This document shows, one piece after another, positions 8,656 to 18,711 of a DNA stretch of 64,000 nt. Numbering within the stretch: the first letter of the stretch is position 1; each line of letters starts with the position of its first letter. The notes under the pieces were generated by a model. That model was given only the letters and a program-made list of their open reading frames with translations, did not search any database and was not told the origin of the DNA. The DNA comes from Amycolatopsis sp. NBC_01480 (GTDB lineage Bacteria > Actinomycetota > Actinomycetes > Mycobacteriales > Pseudonocardiaceae), in NCBI RefSeq assembly GCF_036227205.1, contig NZ_CP109442.1, forward strand, positions 6,572,001 through 6,636,000. Direction: 5' to 3'. Made by a program: the position numbers and the translations under genes.

Positions 8656-10271
8656 GCTCCGACCTCCTGTACGGCGCGGACCAGCTCGGCCAGCCCGGCG
8701 GCGCGGTCGGTCAGGTGCAGCCGCAGCACCGGGCGGCCGTGCTCGGCGAGCACCTGGCCGTCGCCCAGCGCCTGCGCGTGCTGCAGCTGGCCGAGGGTGT
8801 ACGGGCGGTCCGGCACCTCGAGGTCCTCGGCGACCGCGCCGGTGACCTGGAGGAAGTTGCCGTTCTGGTGGCCGCCCTTGTGGTACTGCCCGGTGGAGTG
8901 CAGGAACCGCGGGCCCCAGCCGAAGGTGGTCTGCAGGCCGGTGCGCTTGGCGACCTCACCGCGAAGCAGCGCCGTGGACGCGTCGTCGAGGCGGTCGAGG
9001 TAGGCCTGCACCGCGATGTAGCCCTTTTCCGGCGCCGAGGCGAAGAACGCCCGCAGCACGTCCGCCAGCTTTCCTTCGGTGACAACGCCTTCGCTGCCGA
9101 AGATCTCGACGGAACCGTCCACATTGGACGCGGTCTCGCCGCCCTTCAGCTTCTCCGGGTCGTCCAGCAGAGCGCGCGCGGCCTTCTTGGCGGCCTCGAC
9201 GTCGGGCTGGTCGAACGGGTTGATCCCGAGCAGCCGCCCGGCGAGCGCGGTCGCGAACTCCCACAGCAGGAACTGCGCGCCGAGCGGGCCGGTGACGGCG
9301 ATCTTCGCCGCGCCCTCCGCGTCGCCGATGGCGACCGGGGTGGCGTCGGACTTCACGTCGGCGAAGCCGGGCGCCTCCGGGCCCTCGACGGCGACCGGCA
9401 GCAGGCCGGTGCCGAGCTTGCCGGTGGACTCGGCGATCAGCTGCTCCGCCCAGTCGGGGAAGCCCTTGATGCCCGAGCCCGTGTCCGCGAGCACGACCTT
9501 CTCCGCACCGTCCTCGTGCGCGGCGGCCCAAGCGGCGGCCAGCTTGACCGCCGGGTTGTCCGCCGAGTCGGAGCCGAGGATCCCGGCCACCGCGGCGGCC
9601 TGGTCGAGCAGCCGCGCGATGTCCGCGCCGGCCAGGCCCGCGGGCACCAGCCCGAACGCGGTCAGCGCCGAGTAGCGGCCGCCGACGTGCGGGTCGGCCA
9701 GGAAGGTCTTGCGGTAGCCCTCCTTCTCGGACAGCTCGGCGAACGGCGAGCCCGGGTCGGTGACGACCACGATCCGCCGCGCCGCGTCGATGCCCGCGTC
9801 CGCGAACGCCTTGGCGAAGATCCGCCGGTGGCTGTCGGTCTCCAGCGTGCCGCCGGACTTGGACGACACCACCAGCACCGTGCGCTCGAGGTCGCCCGCG
9901 AGCGCGTCGGCCACCTGGCCCGGGTCGGTGGTGTCGAGCACGGTCAGCGCGACGTCGGACGTGCCGGCGATGACCTCCGGCGCGAGCGAGGAGCCGCCCA
10001 TGCCGGCGAGCACCACCCGGTCGACACCCTCGCTGCGCAGCTCCGTGCGCAGCGCCTCGATCTCGCCGATCAGCGGCCGGGACGACTTGTGCAGCGACGT
10101 CCAGGACAACCGGATCGACGCTTCGGACTCGGCATCCGTGCCCCACAGCGTGGCGTCGTTCGCGGCGAGCTTGGTGGCCGCCTGATCGGCGACCAGGCGC
10201 TCGACCAGGGGCGCCGCCTTGCCTGCCAGTTCGGCGTCGACGATCTCGACGCCGGTTTCATCCCCTGTCAT
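8652..10271 (-). CDS. pgi: Glucose-6-phosphate isomerase
   Basis: Interconverts glucose 6-phosphate and fructose 6-phosphate. The 539-residue protein has two SIS-type halves, with the sugar-phosphate loops GMGGSSLAPEV near residue 90 and VVSSKSGGTLET near 135, and the C-terminal GPRFLHSTGQYHKGG motif. It begins 9 bases after the tal stop and ends in a 4-base overlap with zwf. This places the branch-point isomerase inside the pentose phosphate operon, so carbon returning from the cycle (via tal/tkt) can re-enter zwf. No strong ribosome site precedes the ATG, consistent with coupling to tal. Mycobacterium tuberculosis, as I recall, lacks pgi at this position. Confidence 0.95.
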   Translation of the reverse strand: MTGDETGVEIVDAELAGKAAPLVERLVADQAATKLAANDATLWGTDAESEASIRLSWTSLHKSSRPLIGEIEALRTELRSEGVDRVVLAGMGGSSLAPEVIAGTSDVALTVLDTTDPGQVADALAGDLERTVLVVSSKSGGTLETDSHRRIFAKAFADAGIDAARRIVVVTDPGSPFAELSEKEGYRKTFLADPHVGGRYSALTAFGLVPAGLAGADIARLLDQAAAVAGILGSDSADNPAVKLAAAWAAAHEDGAEKVVLADTGSGIKGFPDWAEQLIAESTGKLGTGLLPVAVEGPEAPGFADVKSDATPVAIGDAEGAAKIAVTGPLGAQFLLWEFATALAGRLLGINPFDQPDVEAAKKAARALLDDPEKLKGGETASNVDGSVEIFGSEGVVTEGKLADVLRAFFASAPEKGYIAVQAYLDRLDDASTALLRGEVAKRTGLQTTFGWGPRFLHSTGQYHKGGHQNGNFLQVTGAVAEDLEVPDRPYTLGQLQHAQALGDGQVLAEHGRPVLRLHLTDRAAGLAELVRAVQEVGA

Positions 10272-10280
10272 GGTTATGGA

Positions 10281-11396
10281 TCAGCCCTTCGCCTTGGACA
10301 GCTGGCCGGTGACGGATTCGAGCAGCTCCTGCCAGGACTTCTCGAACTTCTCCACGCCCTCGTTCTCGAGGGTGAGGAACACGTCGGTGATGTCGATGCC
10401 CACGCCGCTCAGCTTGTCGAACACGGCCTGCGCCTCGGGACCCTTGCCGGTGACCTGGTCGCCGGTGATCTCGGCGTGGTCGGCGGCGGCATCAAGGGTC
10501 TTCTCGGGCATCGTGTTCACGGTGTCCTTGACGACCAGCTGGTCCACGTAGCGGGTGTCGGAGTACGCCGGGTCCTTGACGCCGGTGGAGGCCCACAGCG
10601 GACGCTGCGCGTGCGCGCCGTCGGCGGCCAGCGCCTTCCAGCGGTCGGTGTCCAGCAGCTTCTCGAAGGCCGCGTACGCGAGCCGGGCGTTGGCGATGGC
10701 CGCCTCGCCGAGCAGCGCCTTCGCCTCGTCGGTGCCGATCGCGTTCAGCCGCTTGTCGACCTCACTGTCCACACGGGACACGAAGAACGAGGCGACCGAG
10801 TGGATGCCCTTGAGGTCGTGGCCGTTGGCCTTCGCCTGCTCCAGGCCGGCGAAGAACGCCTTGATCACGTTCTCGTAGCGCTCCACCGAGAAGATGAGCG
10901 TGACGTTGACGCTGATGCCCTCGGCCAGCACCGCGGTGATGGCCGGCAGTCCCTCCTCGGTGGCCGGGATCTTGATCAGCACGTTCGGCCGGTCGACCGT
11001 CTTCCACAGGTCCTTGGCCTCGGCCACGGTCTTCGCGGTGTCCTTGGCCAGGCGCGGGTCCACCTCGATGGACACGCGGCCGTCGACCCCGCCGGTGGCG
11101 TTGTAGACGTCGCGGAACAGGTCCGCGGCGTTGCGCACGTCGGTGGTGGTCAGCTCGCGCACGGTCCCGTCGAGGTCCGCGCCGCGGTCGGCCAGCTCCT
11201 TCACCTGTGCGTCGTAGGCTTCGCCCTTCGCCAGCGCGTTCGCGAAGATCGTCGGGTTGGTGGTGACGCCGACGACGTGCTTGTCGCGGACGAGCCCGGC
11301 GAGGTTGCCCGTGTTCAGCCGCTCGCGCGAAAGGTCGTCCAGCCAGATCGAGACCCCGGCCTCGGACAGCTGCGCGAGCCGATCAGTGGTGCTCAT
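10281..11396 (-). CDS. tal: Transaldolase
   Basis: Transfers a dihydroxyacetone unit between sedoheptulose 7-phosphate and glyceraldehyde 3-phosphate. The 371-residue protein is of the long actinobacterial type: [15 protein letters not shown] at the N-terminus, [13 protein letters not shown] at 43-55, the Schiff-base Lys142 in [11 protein letters not shown], and [11 protein letters not shown] downstream. The ATG at 11396 has GAAGGGA at a good distance; the frame continues upstream but overlaps tkt. There is a 10-base gap from tkt and a 9-base gap to pgi. Confidence 0.96.
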   Translation of the reverse strand: MSTTDRLAQLSEAGVSIWLDDLSRERLNTGNLAGLVRDKHVVGVTTNPTIFANALAKGEAYDAQVKELADRGADLDGTVRELTTTDVRNAADLFRDVYNATGGVDGRVSIEVDPRLAKDTAKTVAEAKDLWKTVDRPNVLIKIPATEEGLPAITAVLAEGISVNVTLIFSVERYENVIKAFFAGLEQAKANGHDLKGIHSVASFFVSRVDSEVDKRLNAIGTDEAKALLGEAAIANARLAYAAFEKLLDTDRWKALAADGAHAQRPLWASTGVKDPAYSDTRYVDQLVVKDTVNTMPEKTLDAAADHAEITGDQVTGKGPEAQAVFDKLSGVGIDITDVFLTLENEGVEKFEKSWQELLESVTGQLSKAKG

Positions 11397-11406
11397 GGTG
11401 ATCCCT

Positions 11407-13506
11407 TCAGTTCTTGGTGTTGGCGATCGAGCGGCGGGCGGCGTCGGTGACGGCGTCGGTGGTGAAGCCGAACTCACGGAACAGTGTGGCGGCATCGGCC
11501 GACGCACCGAAGTGCTCGATCGAAACGTTCACCCCGGCGTCACCGGTGAAGCGGTGCCAGGACTGGGCGATGCCCGCCTCGACGGACACGCGCGCCTTCA
11601 CCGACGGCGGGATGACGGAGTCCCGGTAGGACTGGTCCTGTGCGTCGAACCACTCGACGCACGGCATCGACACGACCCGCGCCTTGATGCCGTCGGCCGC
11701 GAGGGCCTTCTTCGCCTCGACCGCGAGCTGGACCTCGGAGCCGGTGCCGATCAGCACCACGTCCGGGGTGCCGTCGGAGTCGGCCAGTACGTAGCCGCCC
11801 TTTGCCACGCCCTCGGCGCTGGTGCCCTCGAGCACCGGCACGTTCTGGCGGGTGAGCGCGAGGCCCGACGGGTGGTGGACGTCCTCCAGGACGGCCTTCC
11901 ACGCGTACGCGGTCTCGTTCGCGTCCGCCGGGCGGACGACGTTGAGGCCCGGGATCGCGCGCAGCGCGGACAGCTGCTCGATCGGCTGGTGCGTGGGGCC
12001 GTCCTCGCCCAGGCCGATGGAGTCGTGCGTCCACACGTAGGTGACCGGCGCCTTCATCAGCGCGGCGAGCCGCACCGGCGGGCGCATGTAGTCGGAGAAG
12101 ATCAGGAACGTGGCGCCGTACGGGCGGGTCCCGCCGTGCAGCGCGATGCCGTTCAGGATCGAGCCCATGGCGTGCTCGCGGATGCCGAAGTGCAGCGTCC
12201 GGCCGTACGGGCTGGTCTTCCACATGTCCGTGGAAGCCTTCTCCGGGCCGAACGAGTCGGCGCCCTTCATCGTGGTGTTGTTGCTCTCCGCCAGGTCGGC
12301 GGAGCCGCCCCACAGCTCGGGCAGCGGCCCGGCCAGCGCGTTGAGCACCTCGCCGGAGGCCTTGCGGGTGGCGACGCCCTTGGCGTCCGGCTCCCACTTC
12401 GGCAGGTTGTCGGCGAAGCCCTCGGGCAGCGTGCGGGACGACATCCGGTCGGCCAGCTTCTTGCGCTCCGGGTTGGCGGCGCCCCAGGCCTCGAACTTCT
12501 CCTGCCACTCGGCGTGGGCGGCCTTGCCGCGCTCGAGCGCCTTGCGGGTGTGCGTGATGACCGCGTCGTCGACCTGGAAGCTCTGCGCCGGGTCGAAGCC
12601 GAGGACCTCCTTGACGGCGGCGACCTCTTCGGCGCCCAGCGCGGCGCCGTGCGCCTTGCCGGTGCCCATCTTCTTCGGGGCCGGGTAGCCGATCACGGTC
12701 CGCACCGCGATGAACGACGGGCGTCCGGTCTCGGCCTTCGCGTTCTTGATCGCCTCTTCGAGCGCCACGACGTTCTCGCCGCCCTCGACGAACTGGGTGT
12801 GCCAGCCGTACGCCTCGTAGCGGGCGACGGTGTCCTCCGAGAGGGCGATGTTCGTGTCGTCCTCGATGGAGATCTTGTTGTCGTCCCAGAAGACGATCAG
12901 GTTGCCCAGCTCCTGGCGGCCGGCGATCGAGGAGGCCTCGGCGGTGACGCCCTCTTCGATGTCGCCGTCGGAGGCGATCGCGTAGATGTAGTGGTCGAAG
13001 ATGCTCTCGCCGGGGGCGGCGTCCGGGTCCAGCAGGCCGCGCTCGCGGCGGGCGGCCATCGCCATGCCCACGGCGTTCGCCAGGCCCTGGCCGAGCGGGC
13101 CGGTGGTGGTCTCGACGCCGTCGGTGTGGCGGTACTCCGGGTGGCCCGGGGTCTTCGAGCCCCAGCGGCGCAGCTGCTTGAGGTCTTCGAGCTCGAGCCC
13201 GTAGCCGGCGAGGTACAGCTGGATGTAGAGGGTGAGGCTCGAGTGCCCGGCCGAGAGCACGAAGCGGTCGCGGCCCGGCCAGTTCTGGTCGGCCGGGTCG
13301 TGGCGCAGGGTCCGCTGGAAGAGCGTGTAGGCGAGCGGGGCCAGGCTCATCGCGGTGCCGGGGTGCCCGCTGCCGCAGTGCTCGACCGCGTCCGCGGCCA
13401 GCACCCGGACGGTGTCGACGGCGCGGGTGTCGGCCTCGGTCCAGTCGGCGGGCACGTTACGCCGGAGCAAAGGGTTGTTCTCGCTGGTAGAAGCGGTTTC
13501 GGACAC
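11407..13506 (-). CDS. tkt: Transketolase
   Basis: Thiamine diphosphate enzyme that moves two-carbon units among pentose-phosphate sugars. The 699-residue length fits. The sequence shows [14 protein letters not shown] near the N-terminus, the ThDP-binding stretch ASDGDIEEG...[12 protein letters not shown], the pyrimidine-domain region [17 protein letters not shown] and a C-terminal [14 protein letters not shown]. The GTG start at 13506 ([16 protein letters not shown]) has GGAG about 10 bases upstream; the longer frame to 13638 adds a non-conserved Ser-rich stretch. It is the first gene of the six-gene operon, so its promoter must lie in 13507-13996. Confidence 0.95.
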   Translation of the reverse strand: MSETASTSENNPLLRRNVPADWTEADTRAVDTVRVLAADAVEHCGSGHPGTAMSLAPLAYTLFQRTLRHDPADQNWPGRDRFVLSAGHSSLTLYIQLYLAGYGLELEDLKQLRRWGSKTPGHPEYRHTDGVETTTGPLGQGLANAVGMAMAARRERGLLDPDAAPGESIFDHYIYAIASDGDIEEGVTAEASSIAGRQELGNLIVFWDDNKISIEDDTNIALSEDTVARYEAYGWHTQFVEGGENVVALEEAIKNAKAETGRPSFIAVRTVIGYPAPKKMGTGKAHGAALGAEEVAAVKEVLGFDPAQSFQVDDAVITHTRKALERGKAAHAEWQEKFEAWGAANPERKKLADRMSSRTLPEGFADNLPKWEPDAKGVATRKASGEVLNALAGPLPELWGGSADLAESNNTTMKGADSFGPEKASTDMWKTSPYGRTLHFGIREHAMGSILNGIALHGGTRPYGATFLIFSDYMRPPVRLAALMKAPVTYVWTHDSIGLGEDGPTHQPIEQLSALRAIPGLNVVRPADANETAYAWKAVLEDVHHPSGLALTRQNVPVLEGTSAEGVAKGGYVLADSDGTPDVVLIGTGSEVQLAVEAKKALAADGIKARVVSMPCVEWFDAQDQSYRDSVIPPSVKARVSVEAGIAQSWHRFTGDAGVNVSIEHFGASADAATLFREFGFTTDAVTDAARRSIANTKN

Positions 13507-13996
13507 TGAACTCGAACTCCCCGTCGGTGAGGTTGTGGCTAGCTTTCCTTCGTGGTGTAGCCGATGCGCACTGCCAGTAATCTCAATCGATCCCGAAGGG
13601 ACGATATTCCTGCTGGCGGCTGCGCGCAGGCGCACCACTCGGCCCGTCGCGGCCAGCCTAGTGCTTGGGGTGTTCGCAGGCAGTCGCGACAGACGCGCGT
13701 GTGACCTGTGTCCGGGTGAGCGCGGCGTCGCTGGTCATCGGCCGTACGAAGTGGACACCCCGGGAAGCCCGCCTCGCCCGCGCCCGGTGCGGTCAAGGAG
13801 GCCTTCACCGCGTTGCCGCCGGGGCAAACCGGAGCAGGGGTGACGGAGCAGACAGGCGGCGGCGTGTCGAGGACCCGCGATCACGCACCGGTTTCCCCGC
13901 GTCTAACATCGAGCGCGGGCCTGGTCCGGGAGATTCACCAGTGTCACCGCGGTCTTCCTGGCCGCCGCCCGGCCCCGAACTGACACAGGGAGTGAA
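13507..13996. other. Divergent intergenic region, tkt / ctaB
   Basis: About 490 bases between divergent core genes, expected to contain the operon promoter for tkt-pgl and the ctaB promoter. The only dyad noticed is GGCTA (13538-13542) with TAGCC (13558-13562). No convincing -10/-35 pair, RNA gene or conserved protein could be picked out; the reading frames crossing it on both strands lack family features. Confidence 0.4.
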
Positions 13997-14977
13997 ATGT
14001 CGTTGGTGAACGCTGCGCACGGACGCAGTGAAGACACCAGCGCCGTACACCCGACCGGTGAACGACCGCACGGTGCCCGGCGAAGCGTCCGCCAGGTGGT
14101 CGGCGCCTACGTGGCCCTCGCCAAGCCGCGCGTGATCGAGCTGCTCCTCGTCACCACCATCCCGGCGATGTTCCTGGCCGGGCGCCAGATCCCGTCGCCG
14201 TGGCTGGTGGTCGCCACGCTCGTCGGCGGCACGATGGCCGCGGGCAGCGCGAACGCGCTCAACTGCGTGATCGACGCCGACATCGACAAGGTGATGAACC
14301 GGACCAAGCGGCGCCCGCTGGTCAAGGACTCGGTGCCGCGGCGCAGCGCGCTGATCTTCGGGCTGCTGCTCGGGGTGGCGTCGTTCGCCGTCCTGTACTT
14401 CACGGTGAACTTGCTTTCCGCGATCCTCGCGATCGCGACGATCCTGTTCTACATCTTCGTCTACACCCTCGGCCTCAAGCGCCGGACTTCGCAGAACGTG
14501 GTCTGGGGCGGGGCGGCCGGCTGCATGCCGGTGGTGATCGGCTGGGCCGCGGTCTCGGGCACGGTGCAGTGGCCGGCGTTCGTGATGTTCGGCGTGATCT
14601 TCTTCTGGACCCCGCCGCACACCTGGGCACTGGGCATGAAGTACCGCGACGACTACGAGCGCGCGGGCGTGCCGATGCTGCCGGTGGTCGCCAGCCCGCA
14701 GCACGTGGCCCGCCAGATCGTCATCTACTCCTGGGTGATGGTCGCCTGGACGCTGCTGCTGCTGCCGGTGACGAGCTGGCTGTACGCCACCTTCGCGGTG
14801 CTGGCCGGCGGCTGGTTCCTGTTCTACGCGCACAGCCTCCAGGCCGCGGTCCGCCGCGGCGAGGAGACCAAGCCGATGTCGCTGTTCCACCGCTCGAACA
14901 CCTACCTGATGATCGTGTTCGTCGCGCTGGCCGTCGACTCGGCGATCGGGCTGCCGACCCTGGGCCTGCCGTTCTAG
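13997..14977 (+). CDS. ctaB: Protoheme IX farnesyltransferase (heme O synthase)
   Basis: Attaches a farnesyl group to protoheme IX to make heme O, the precursor of the heme A used by the aa3-type cytochrome oxidase. The 326-residue integral membrane protein belongs to the UbiA superfamily, with the first Asp motif NCVIDADID (89-97) plus RTKRRPL, the second motif around YRDDYERAG, and about nine hydrophobic helices. The [17 protein letters not shown] segment is diagnostic of CtaB/CyoE. The ATG follows AGGGAGTG. Its partner ctaA lies 7-8 kb downstream on the other strand. A terminator follows. Confidence 0.96.
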   Translation: MSLVNAAHGRSEDTSAVHPTGERPHGARRSVRQVVGAYVALAKPRVIELLLVTTIPAMFLAGRQIPSPWLVVATLVGGTMAAGSANALNCVIDADIDKVMNRTKRRPLVKDSVPRRSALIFGLLLGVASFAVLYFTVNLLSAILAIATILFYIFVYTLGLKRRTSQNVVWGGAAGCMPVVIGWAAVSGTVQWPAFVMFGVIFFWTPPHTWALGMKYRDDYERAGVPMLPVVASPQHVARQIVIYSWVMVAWTLLLLPVTSWLYATFAVLAGGWFLFYAHSLQAAVRRGEETKPMSLFHRSNTYLMIVFVALAVDSAIGLPTLGLPF

Positions 14978-14999
14978 ACTGTTCCCCGGTATCCGCGGT

Positions 15000-15033
15000 G
15001 CCGTCGAGGTCACTTGGCCTCGGCGGCCTTTTT
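15000..15033 (+). terminator. Terminator after ctaB
   Basis: GCCGTCGAGG (15000-15009) pairs with CCTCGGCGGC (15018-15027) with one mismatch and is followed by CTTTTT. It lies 23 bases after the ctaB stop, a standard intrinsic terminator separating ctaB from the helicase gene. Confidence 0.8.
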
Positions 15034-15135
15034 GTGAACAGGGCACAGTTTTGTGCGTTCCGGGAATCCCGGGGCGCACCGGGTGCGTTGGTCTTCGGAA
15101 GGCTCTTCCTTCCCCGACGTGAAAGCAGGCTGCTC

Positions 15136-17421
15136 TTGTCCGTGTCCCCGGACCGGGAAACAGACGGCACCCTCGTGGACGGCACGCCCGAGCACGCCGC
15201 CGAACTGGCGCGCGAGCAGGCGTACGTGACCACTTTGTACGTGAAGCTCGACTCCGAACGGGTCGAGGCGCAGCGCCGGCTCGACGTCACGCTGAAGCAG
15301 ACCGGCGGCACCCCGCAGGCGCGCACGGAGCGGGACGTCGCGACCACGCTCTACACCGACCGCCTCGCCCAGCTGGGCTCGGTCGAGCAGGGGCTGTGCT
15401 TCGGCCGCCTCGACTTCCTCCCCGAGCAGGACGAGGAGACGACCTACATCGGCCGGCTCGGGCTGTTCGACGAGGACGACGAGTACCGGCCGCTGCTGGT
15501 CGACTGGCGGGCGCCGGTCGCGCGGCCGTTCTACCTCGCCACCGCCGCTTCGCCGGACGGCGTGCGACGGCGTCGCCACCTGCGGTCGCTGACGCGCAAG
15601 GTCACCGGTTTCGACGACGAGGTGCTCGACCTCTCGGCCGCCGACCAGGGCCAGGACCTCGGGCTGGCCGGCGAGGCCGCGCTGCTGGCCGCGCTGGAGC
15701 GCCGCCGCACGGGCGAGATGAGCGACATCGTCGCGACCATCCAGGCCGAGCAGGACCGGATCATCCGCGCGCCGCTGGGCGGGGTGATGGTGGTGCAGGG
15801 CGGGCCCGGCACCGGCAAGACCGCCGTGGCGCTGCACCGGGCCGCGTACCTGCTCTACACGCACCGCCAGCAGCTGACCACCCGCGGCGTGCTGGTGGTC
15901 GGGCCGAACAGCACGTTCCTGCGCTACATCGGCCAGGTGCTGCCGTCGCTGGGTGAGACCGGCGTGCTGCTGGCCACCGTCGGGCAGCTCTACCCGGGCC
16001 TGGACGCTGACGGCGTGGAGTCGCGCGAAGCTGCCGAGGTGAAGGGCCGTGCGGTGATGGCGGACGTGCTCGCCAACGCCGTCCGCGACCGCCAGCAGGT
16101 GCCCGACCCGGTGCTGGAGATCGAATACGAGCGCGACCTGCTCAAGCTGGACCGCAAGACCTGTGCCGAGGCGCGGACCCGTGCCCGCCGTTCGCGCCGT
16201 CCGCACAACCTCGCGCGGCGCCTGTTCGTCTCCGACGTGCTCGACGCGCTGACCCGCCAGGCCGCCCGCAAGCTGGGGGAGGACCTGCTCGACGCGCAGG
16301 ACGTCCAGGACATCCGCGCCGAGCTGGCGGCGGACAAGTCCGTCGCGGCCGCGGTGGACTCGCTGTGGCCGAAACTCACCCCGGAAGGCCTGCTCGACGA
16401 CCTGTTCGCCGAGCGCGAACGCCTCCGCTCGGCCGCCGGCAAGCTGCTGTCCGAAGCGGACCGCGCGCACCTGGAGAGCGGCCGCGAGGCGCATTGGACC
16501 CCGGCCGACGTGCCGTTGCTGGACGAGCTGGCCGAGCTGCTCGGCGAGGACGACACCGACGAGCGCGCTGAGCGCCGCCGTCGAGACCGCGTGGAGCGCG
16601 CGTACGCCGAGGGCGTGCTGGACATCCTGGAGCAGGACGACGAGATCGTCGACGAGGAGCTGCTGCGGGTGTCCGACGTGCTGGACGCGGAGCTGTTCGC
16701 CGAACGGCAGCAGGCGCGCAGCGAGCTGACCGCCGCCCAGCGCGCGGCGCAGGACCGGACGTGGACCTTCGGGCACGTGATCGTGGACGAGGCGCAGGAG
16801 CTGTCCGCGATGGACTGGCGGCTGCTCATGCGCCGGTCGCCGAACCGGTCGATGACGCTGGTCGGCGACGTCGCGCAGACCGGGGCCGCGGGCGGCGCGC
16901 GGACCTGGGACGAGGTGCTCTCGCCCTACGTCGACGATCGCTGGAAGCTGGAGCAGCTGACGGTGAACTACCGCACCCCGGCGGAGATCATGGCCGTCGC
17001 CGCGCGGGTGCTGGCCGAGCTGGACGTGGACCTGAAGGCGCCGACCTCGGTGCGGGAGACCGGGTTCCGGCCGTGGTGCGCGCTGTCTGCCGACCTGGCG
17101 GCCGATCTGCCCGGTTTCGTCGCGGGTGAGCTGTCCGCTGTGGACGGTGGGACGGTGGCCGTGCTGACGCCGGTGTCCCGGGCCGAGGCGGTGCGCGAGC
17201 TGCTGGGTGTCTCGGTCGACGACGAGCGCGTGAGCGTGCTCACCGTGGAGCGGGCGAAGGGCCTGGAGTTCGATTCGGTGCTGCTCATCGCCCCGGACGA
17301 GATCACCGGCGGCTCGCCGCGCGGGCTGAACGACCTGTACGTGGCCCTGACGCGGGCGACCCGTCGGCTCGGCGTGGTCCAGACCGGTGACGCTGTTCCG
17401 GCGCTGGAGGGTCTTGGCTAG
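15136..17421 (+). CDS. HelD/HelR-like UvrD-type ATPase (RNA polymerase-associated family)
   Basis: Superfamily 1 ATPase of about 761 residues. An N-terminal Glu/Arg-rich helical region (about 20-60) resembles the coiled-coil arm of HelD proteins, followed by the RPLLVDWRAPVARPFY segment typical of the family, Walker A GGPGTGKT at 222-229, Walker B VDEAQELS near 551, VGDVAQTG, and the C-terminal TVERAKGLEFDSVLL and ALTRATRRL helicase motifs. HelD proteins strip RNA polymerase from DNA, and actinobacterial HelR members protect against rifamycins (established for the family). Which subtype this is cannot be settled by eye. The start is uncertain: TTG 15136 has AGCAGG six bases upstream, and GTG 15142 is the alternative. 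The stop is 10 bases before the FKBP gene. Confidence 0.85.
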   Translation: MSVSPDRETDGTLVDGTPEHAAELAREQAYVTTLYVKLDSERVEAQRRLDVTLKQTGGTPQARTERDVATTLYTDRLAQLGSVEQGLCFGRLDFLPEQDEETTYIGRLGLFDEDDEYRPLLVDWRAPVARPFYLATAASPDGVRRRRHLRSLTRKVTGFDDEVLDLSAADQGQDLGLAGEAALLAALERRRTGEMSDIVATIQAEQDRIIRAPLGGVMVVQGGPGTGKTAVALHRAAYLLYTHRQQLTTRGVLVVGPNSTFLRYIGQVLPSLGETGVLLATVGQLYPGLDADGVESREAAEVKGRAVMADVLANAVRDRQQVPDPVLEIEYERDLLKLDRKTCAEARTRARRSRRPHNLARRLFVSDVLDALTRQAARKLGEDLLDAQDVQDIRAELAADKSVAAAVDSLWPKLTPEGLLDDLFAERERLRSAAGKLLSEADRAHLESGREAHWTPADVPLLDELAELLGEDDTDERAERRRRDRVERAYAEGVLDILEQDDEIVDEELLRVSDVLDAELFAERQQARSELTAAQRAAQDRTWTFGHVIVDEAQELSAMDWRLLMRRSPNRSMTLVGDVAQTGAAGGARTWDEVLSPYVDDRWKLEQLTVNYRTPAEIMAVAARVLAELDVDLKAPTSVRETGFRPWCALSADLAADLPGFVAGELSAVDGGTVAVLTPVSRAEAVRELLGVSVDDERVSVLTVERAKGLEFDSVLLIAPDEITGGSPRGLNDLYVALTRATRRLGVVQTGDAVPALEGLG

Positions 17422-17431
17422 GGTGCCGGTC

Positions 17432-18016
17432 ATGCAGAAAATCGGCAAGATCGCCGCCGTGGCCGCCGTCGTCGCGGCCGGGGCCCTCAGCCTCACCGCC
17501 TGCGGCAGCAAGGACACCGCGGCCGGGGCGGGCACTCCCGCGGCCCCCGCGCCCTCCAGCTCCGCCGCGCCGGCCGCCCCCGCCGCCGCGCCGAGCAAGG
17601 GCCGCGAGTGCACCGCGGACGACATCAAGACCACCGGGAAGTTCGGCGAGGTGCCGACCATCACCATCCCGGACAGCTGCGACCCGCCGAAGAAGCTGAT
17701 CACCAAGGACCTGTCCGAGGGCACCGGCCCGGCGGCGGCCAAGGGCCAGAAGCTCCAGATGAACTACACAGTGGTTACCTGGTCGAACAAGCAGAAGCTG
17801 GACAGCTCGTTCGACCGCGGTCAGACCTTCCCGCTGACCCTCGGCGCGGGCGACGTCATCCCCGGCTGGGACCAGGGCCTGGAAGGCATCAAACAGGGCG
17901 GCCGCCGGCTGCTGATCATCCCGCCGGACCTCGCCTACGGTCAGGGTCGTCCTGGCATCAAGCCTCAGGAAACGCTGGTCTTCGTCACCGATGCGGTCTC
18001 GGTCGGCGCTGCCTGA
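17432..18016 (+). CDS. FKBP-type peptidyl-prolyl isomerase, lipoprotein
   Basis: Folding catalyst for secreted proteins, predicted to be anchored on the outer face of the membrane. The 194-residue product has a lipoprotein signal (MQKIGKIAAVAAVVAAGALS, then LTAC-G with lipid-acceptor Cys24), an Ala/Pro linker (about 30-65), and one FKBP domain (about 85-192) with YTVVTWSNKQKLDSSFDRG, VIPGWDQGLEGIKQGGRR and IIPPDLAYG. Key FKBP aromatic positions are present. The ATG lies 10 bases after the helicase stop, so the two may be co-transcribed. Confidence 0.9.
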   Translation: MQKIGKIAAVAAVVAAGALSLTACGSKDTAAGAGTPAAPAPSSSAAPAAPAAAPSKGRECTADDIKTTGKFGEVPTITIPDSCDPPKKLITKDLSEGTGPAAAKGQKLQMNYTVVTWSNKQKLDSSFDRGQTFPLTLGAGDVIPGWDQGLEGIKQGGRRLLIIPPDLAYGQGRPGIKPQETLVFVTDAVSVGAA

Positions 18017-18019
18017 GTT

Positions 18020-18707
18020 TCAAGCCAGGAAGTCCAGCCGTTCCGGCAGTACCGGGTAGGCGAAGCCGGTCCCAGCCACCCAGCGGGCCACCTCTGAGGC
18101 GGCGGAGTCGGTGAGGCGGGCCAGTTCGTTGCCCTGCGAGCCGGCGGCGTGCGGGGTGATCAGCACGTTGTCGCAGGTCCACAGTGGATGGTCGGCGGGC
18201 AGGACTTCGGGGTCGGTGACGTCGACGGGCGGTGTTGATCAGGACCGCGCCGGGGCGCATCGAGAAGAGCAGGGCGCGGTTGACGAGGCCGCGGGTGGCC
18301 GGGAGCAGCGGGGTGTGCACGCTGACCGCGTCGCTTTGGGTGAACAGCTCGGTCAGCTCCGCCGAAGAGGCGCCCAGTTCGCGCGCCTCCTCCGCGGAGA
18401 CGTACGGGTCGTGCAGCAGGATGCGCAGGTCGTACGGGCGCAGCAGCTCGATCACGCGGCGGCCGATCAACGACGCGGACAGCACACCCACGGTGCGGCG
18501 GTAGTTGCCCAGCCCGGGCAGCTCGGGGAACTCGCCGGACCGGGCCCGCGCCGCCCGGTAGGCGCGGGCCTGATCCAGCACCCGCTTGCCGCACAACAGG
18601 ATCATGGCGACGGTGTACTCGGCAGGACACCTCGATGCCGCGGTCCCAGCAGGCCTGCGTCACGACACCACGCACGGAGCCGGCGGTGTGCACGACCGCC
18701 CGCAGCC
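18020..18707 (-). pseudogene. D-2-hydroxyacid dehydrogenase remnant
   Basis: Three pieces of one NAD-dependent D-2-hydroxyacid dehydrogenase lie in different frames. They are an N-terminal piece ending VVTQACWDRGIEVS (about 18707-18630), a middle piece PAEYTVAMILLCGKRV to GAVLINTAR (about 18625-18237, including the Rossmann region GNYRRTVGVLSASLIGRRV), and a C-terminal piece [16 protein letters not shown]...[13 protein letters not shown] to ERLDFLA (about 18237-18020). Compared with the family, codons are missing at both joins: about ten between GIEVS and AEYTVA, and about twenty after INTAR. The first 60-70 residues are also absent. The catalytic His region ITPHAAGS survives but cannot be translated with the rest. 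Gene decay is certain; the exact substrate is not. Confidence 0.82.
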
Positions 18708-18711
18708 GGGG

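Noticed and set aside
13539..14009. ORFs in the tkt/ctaB intergenic region on both strands
   Set aside because: No family features, no ribosome site, composition typical of non-coding high-GC frames.
14200..15135. Upstream extension of the helicase reading frame through ctaB
   Set aside because: The frame overlaps the whole ctaB gene and its terminator and has no helicase similarity before about 15,136.
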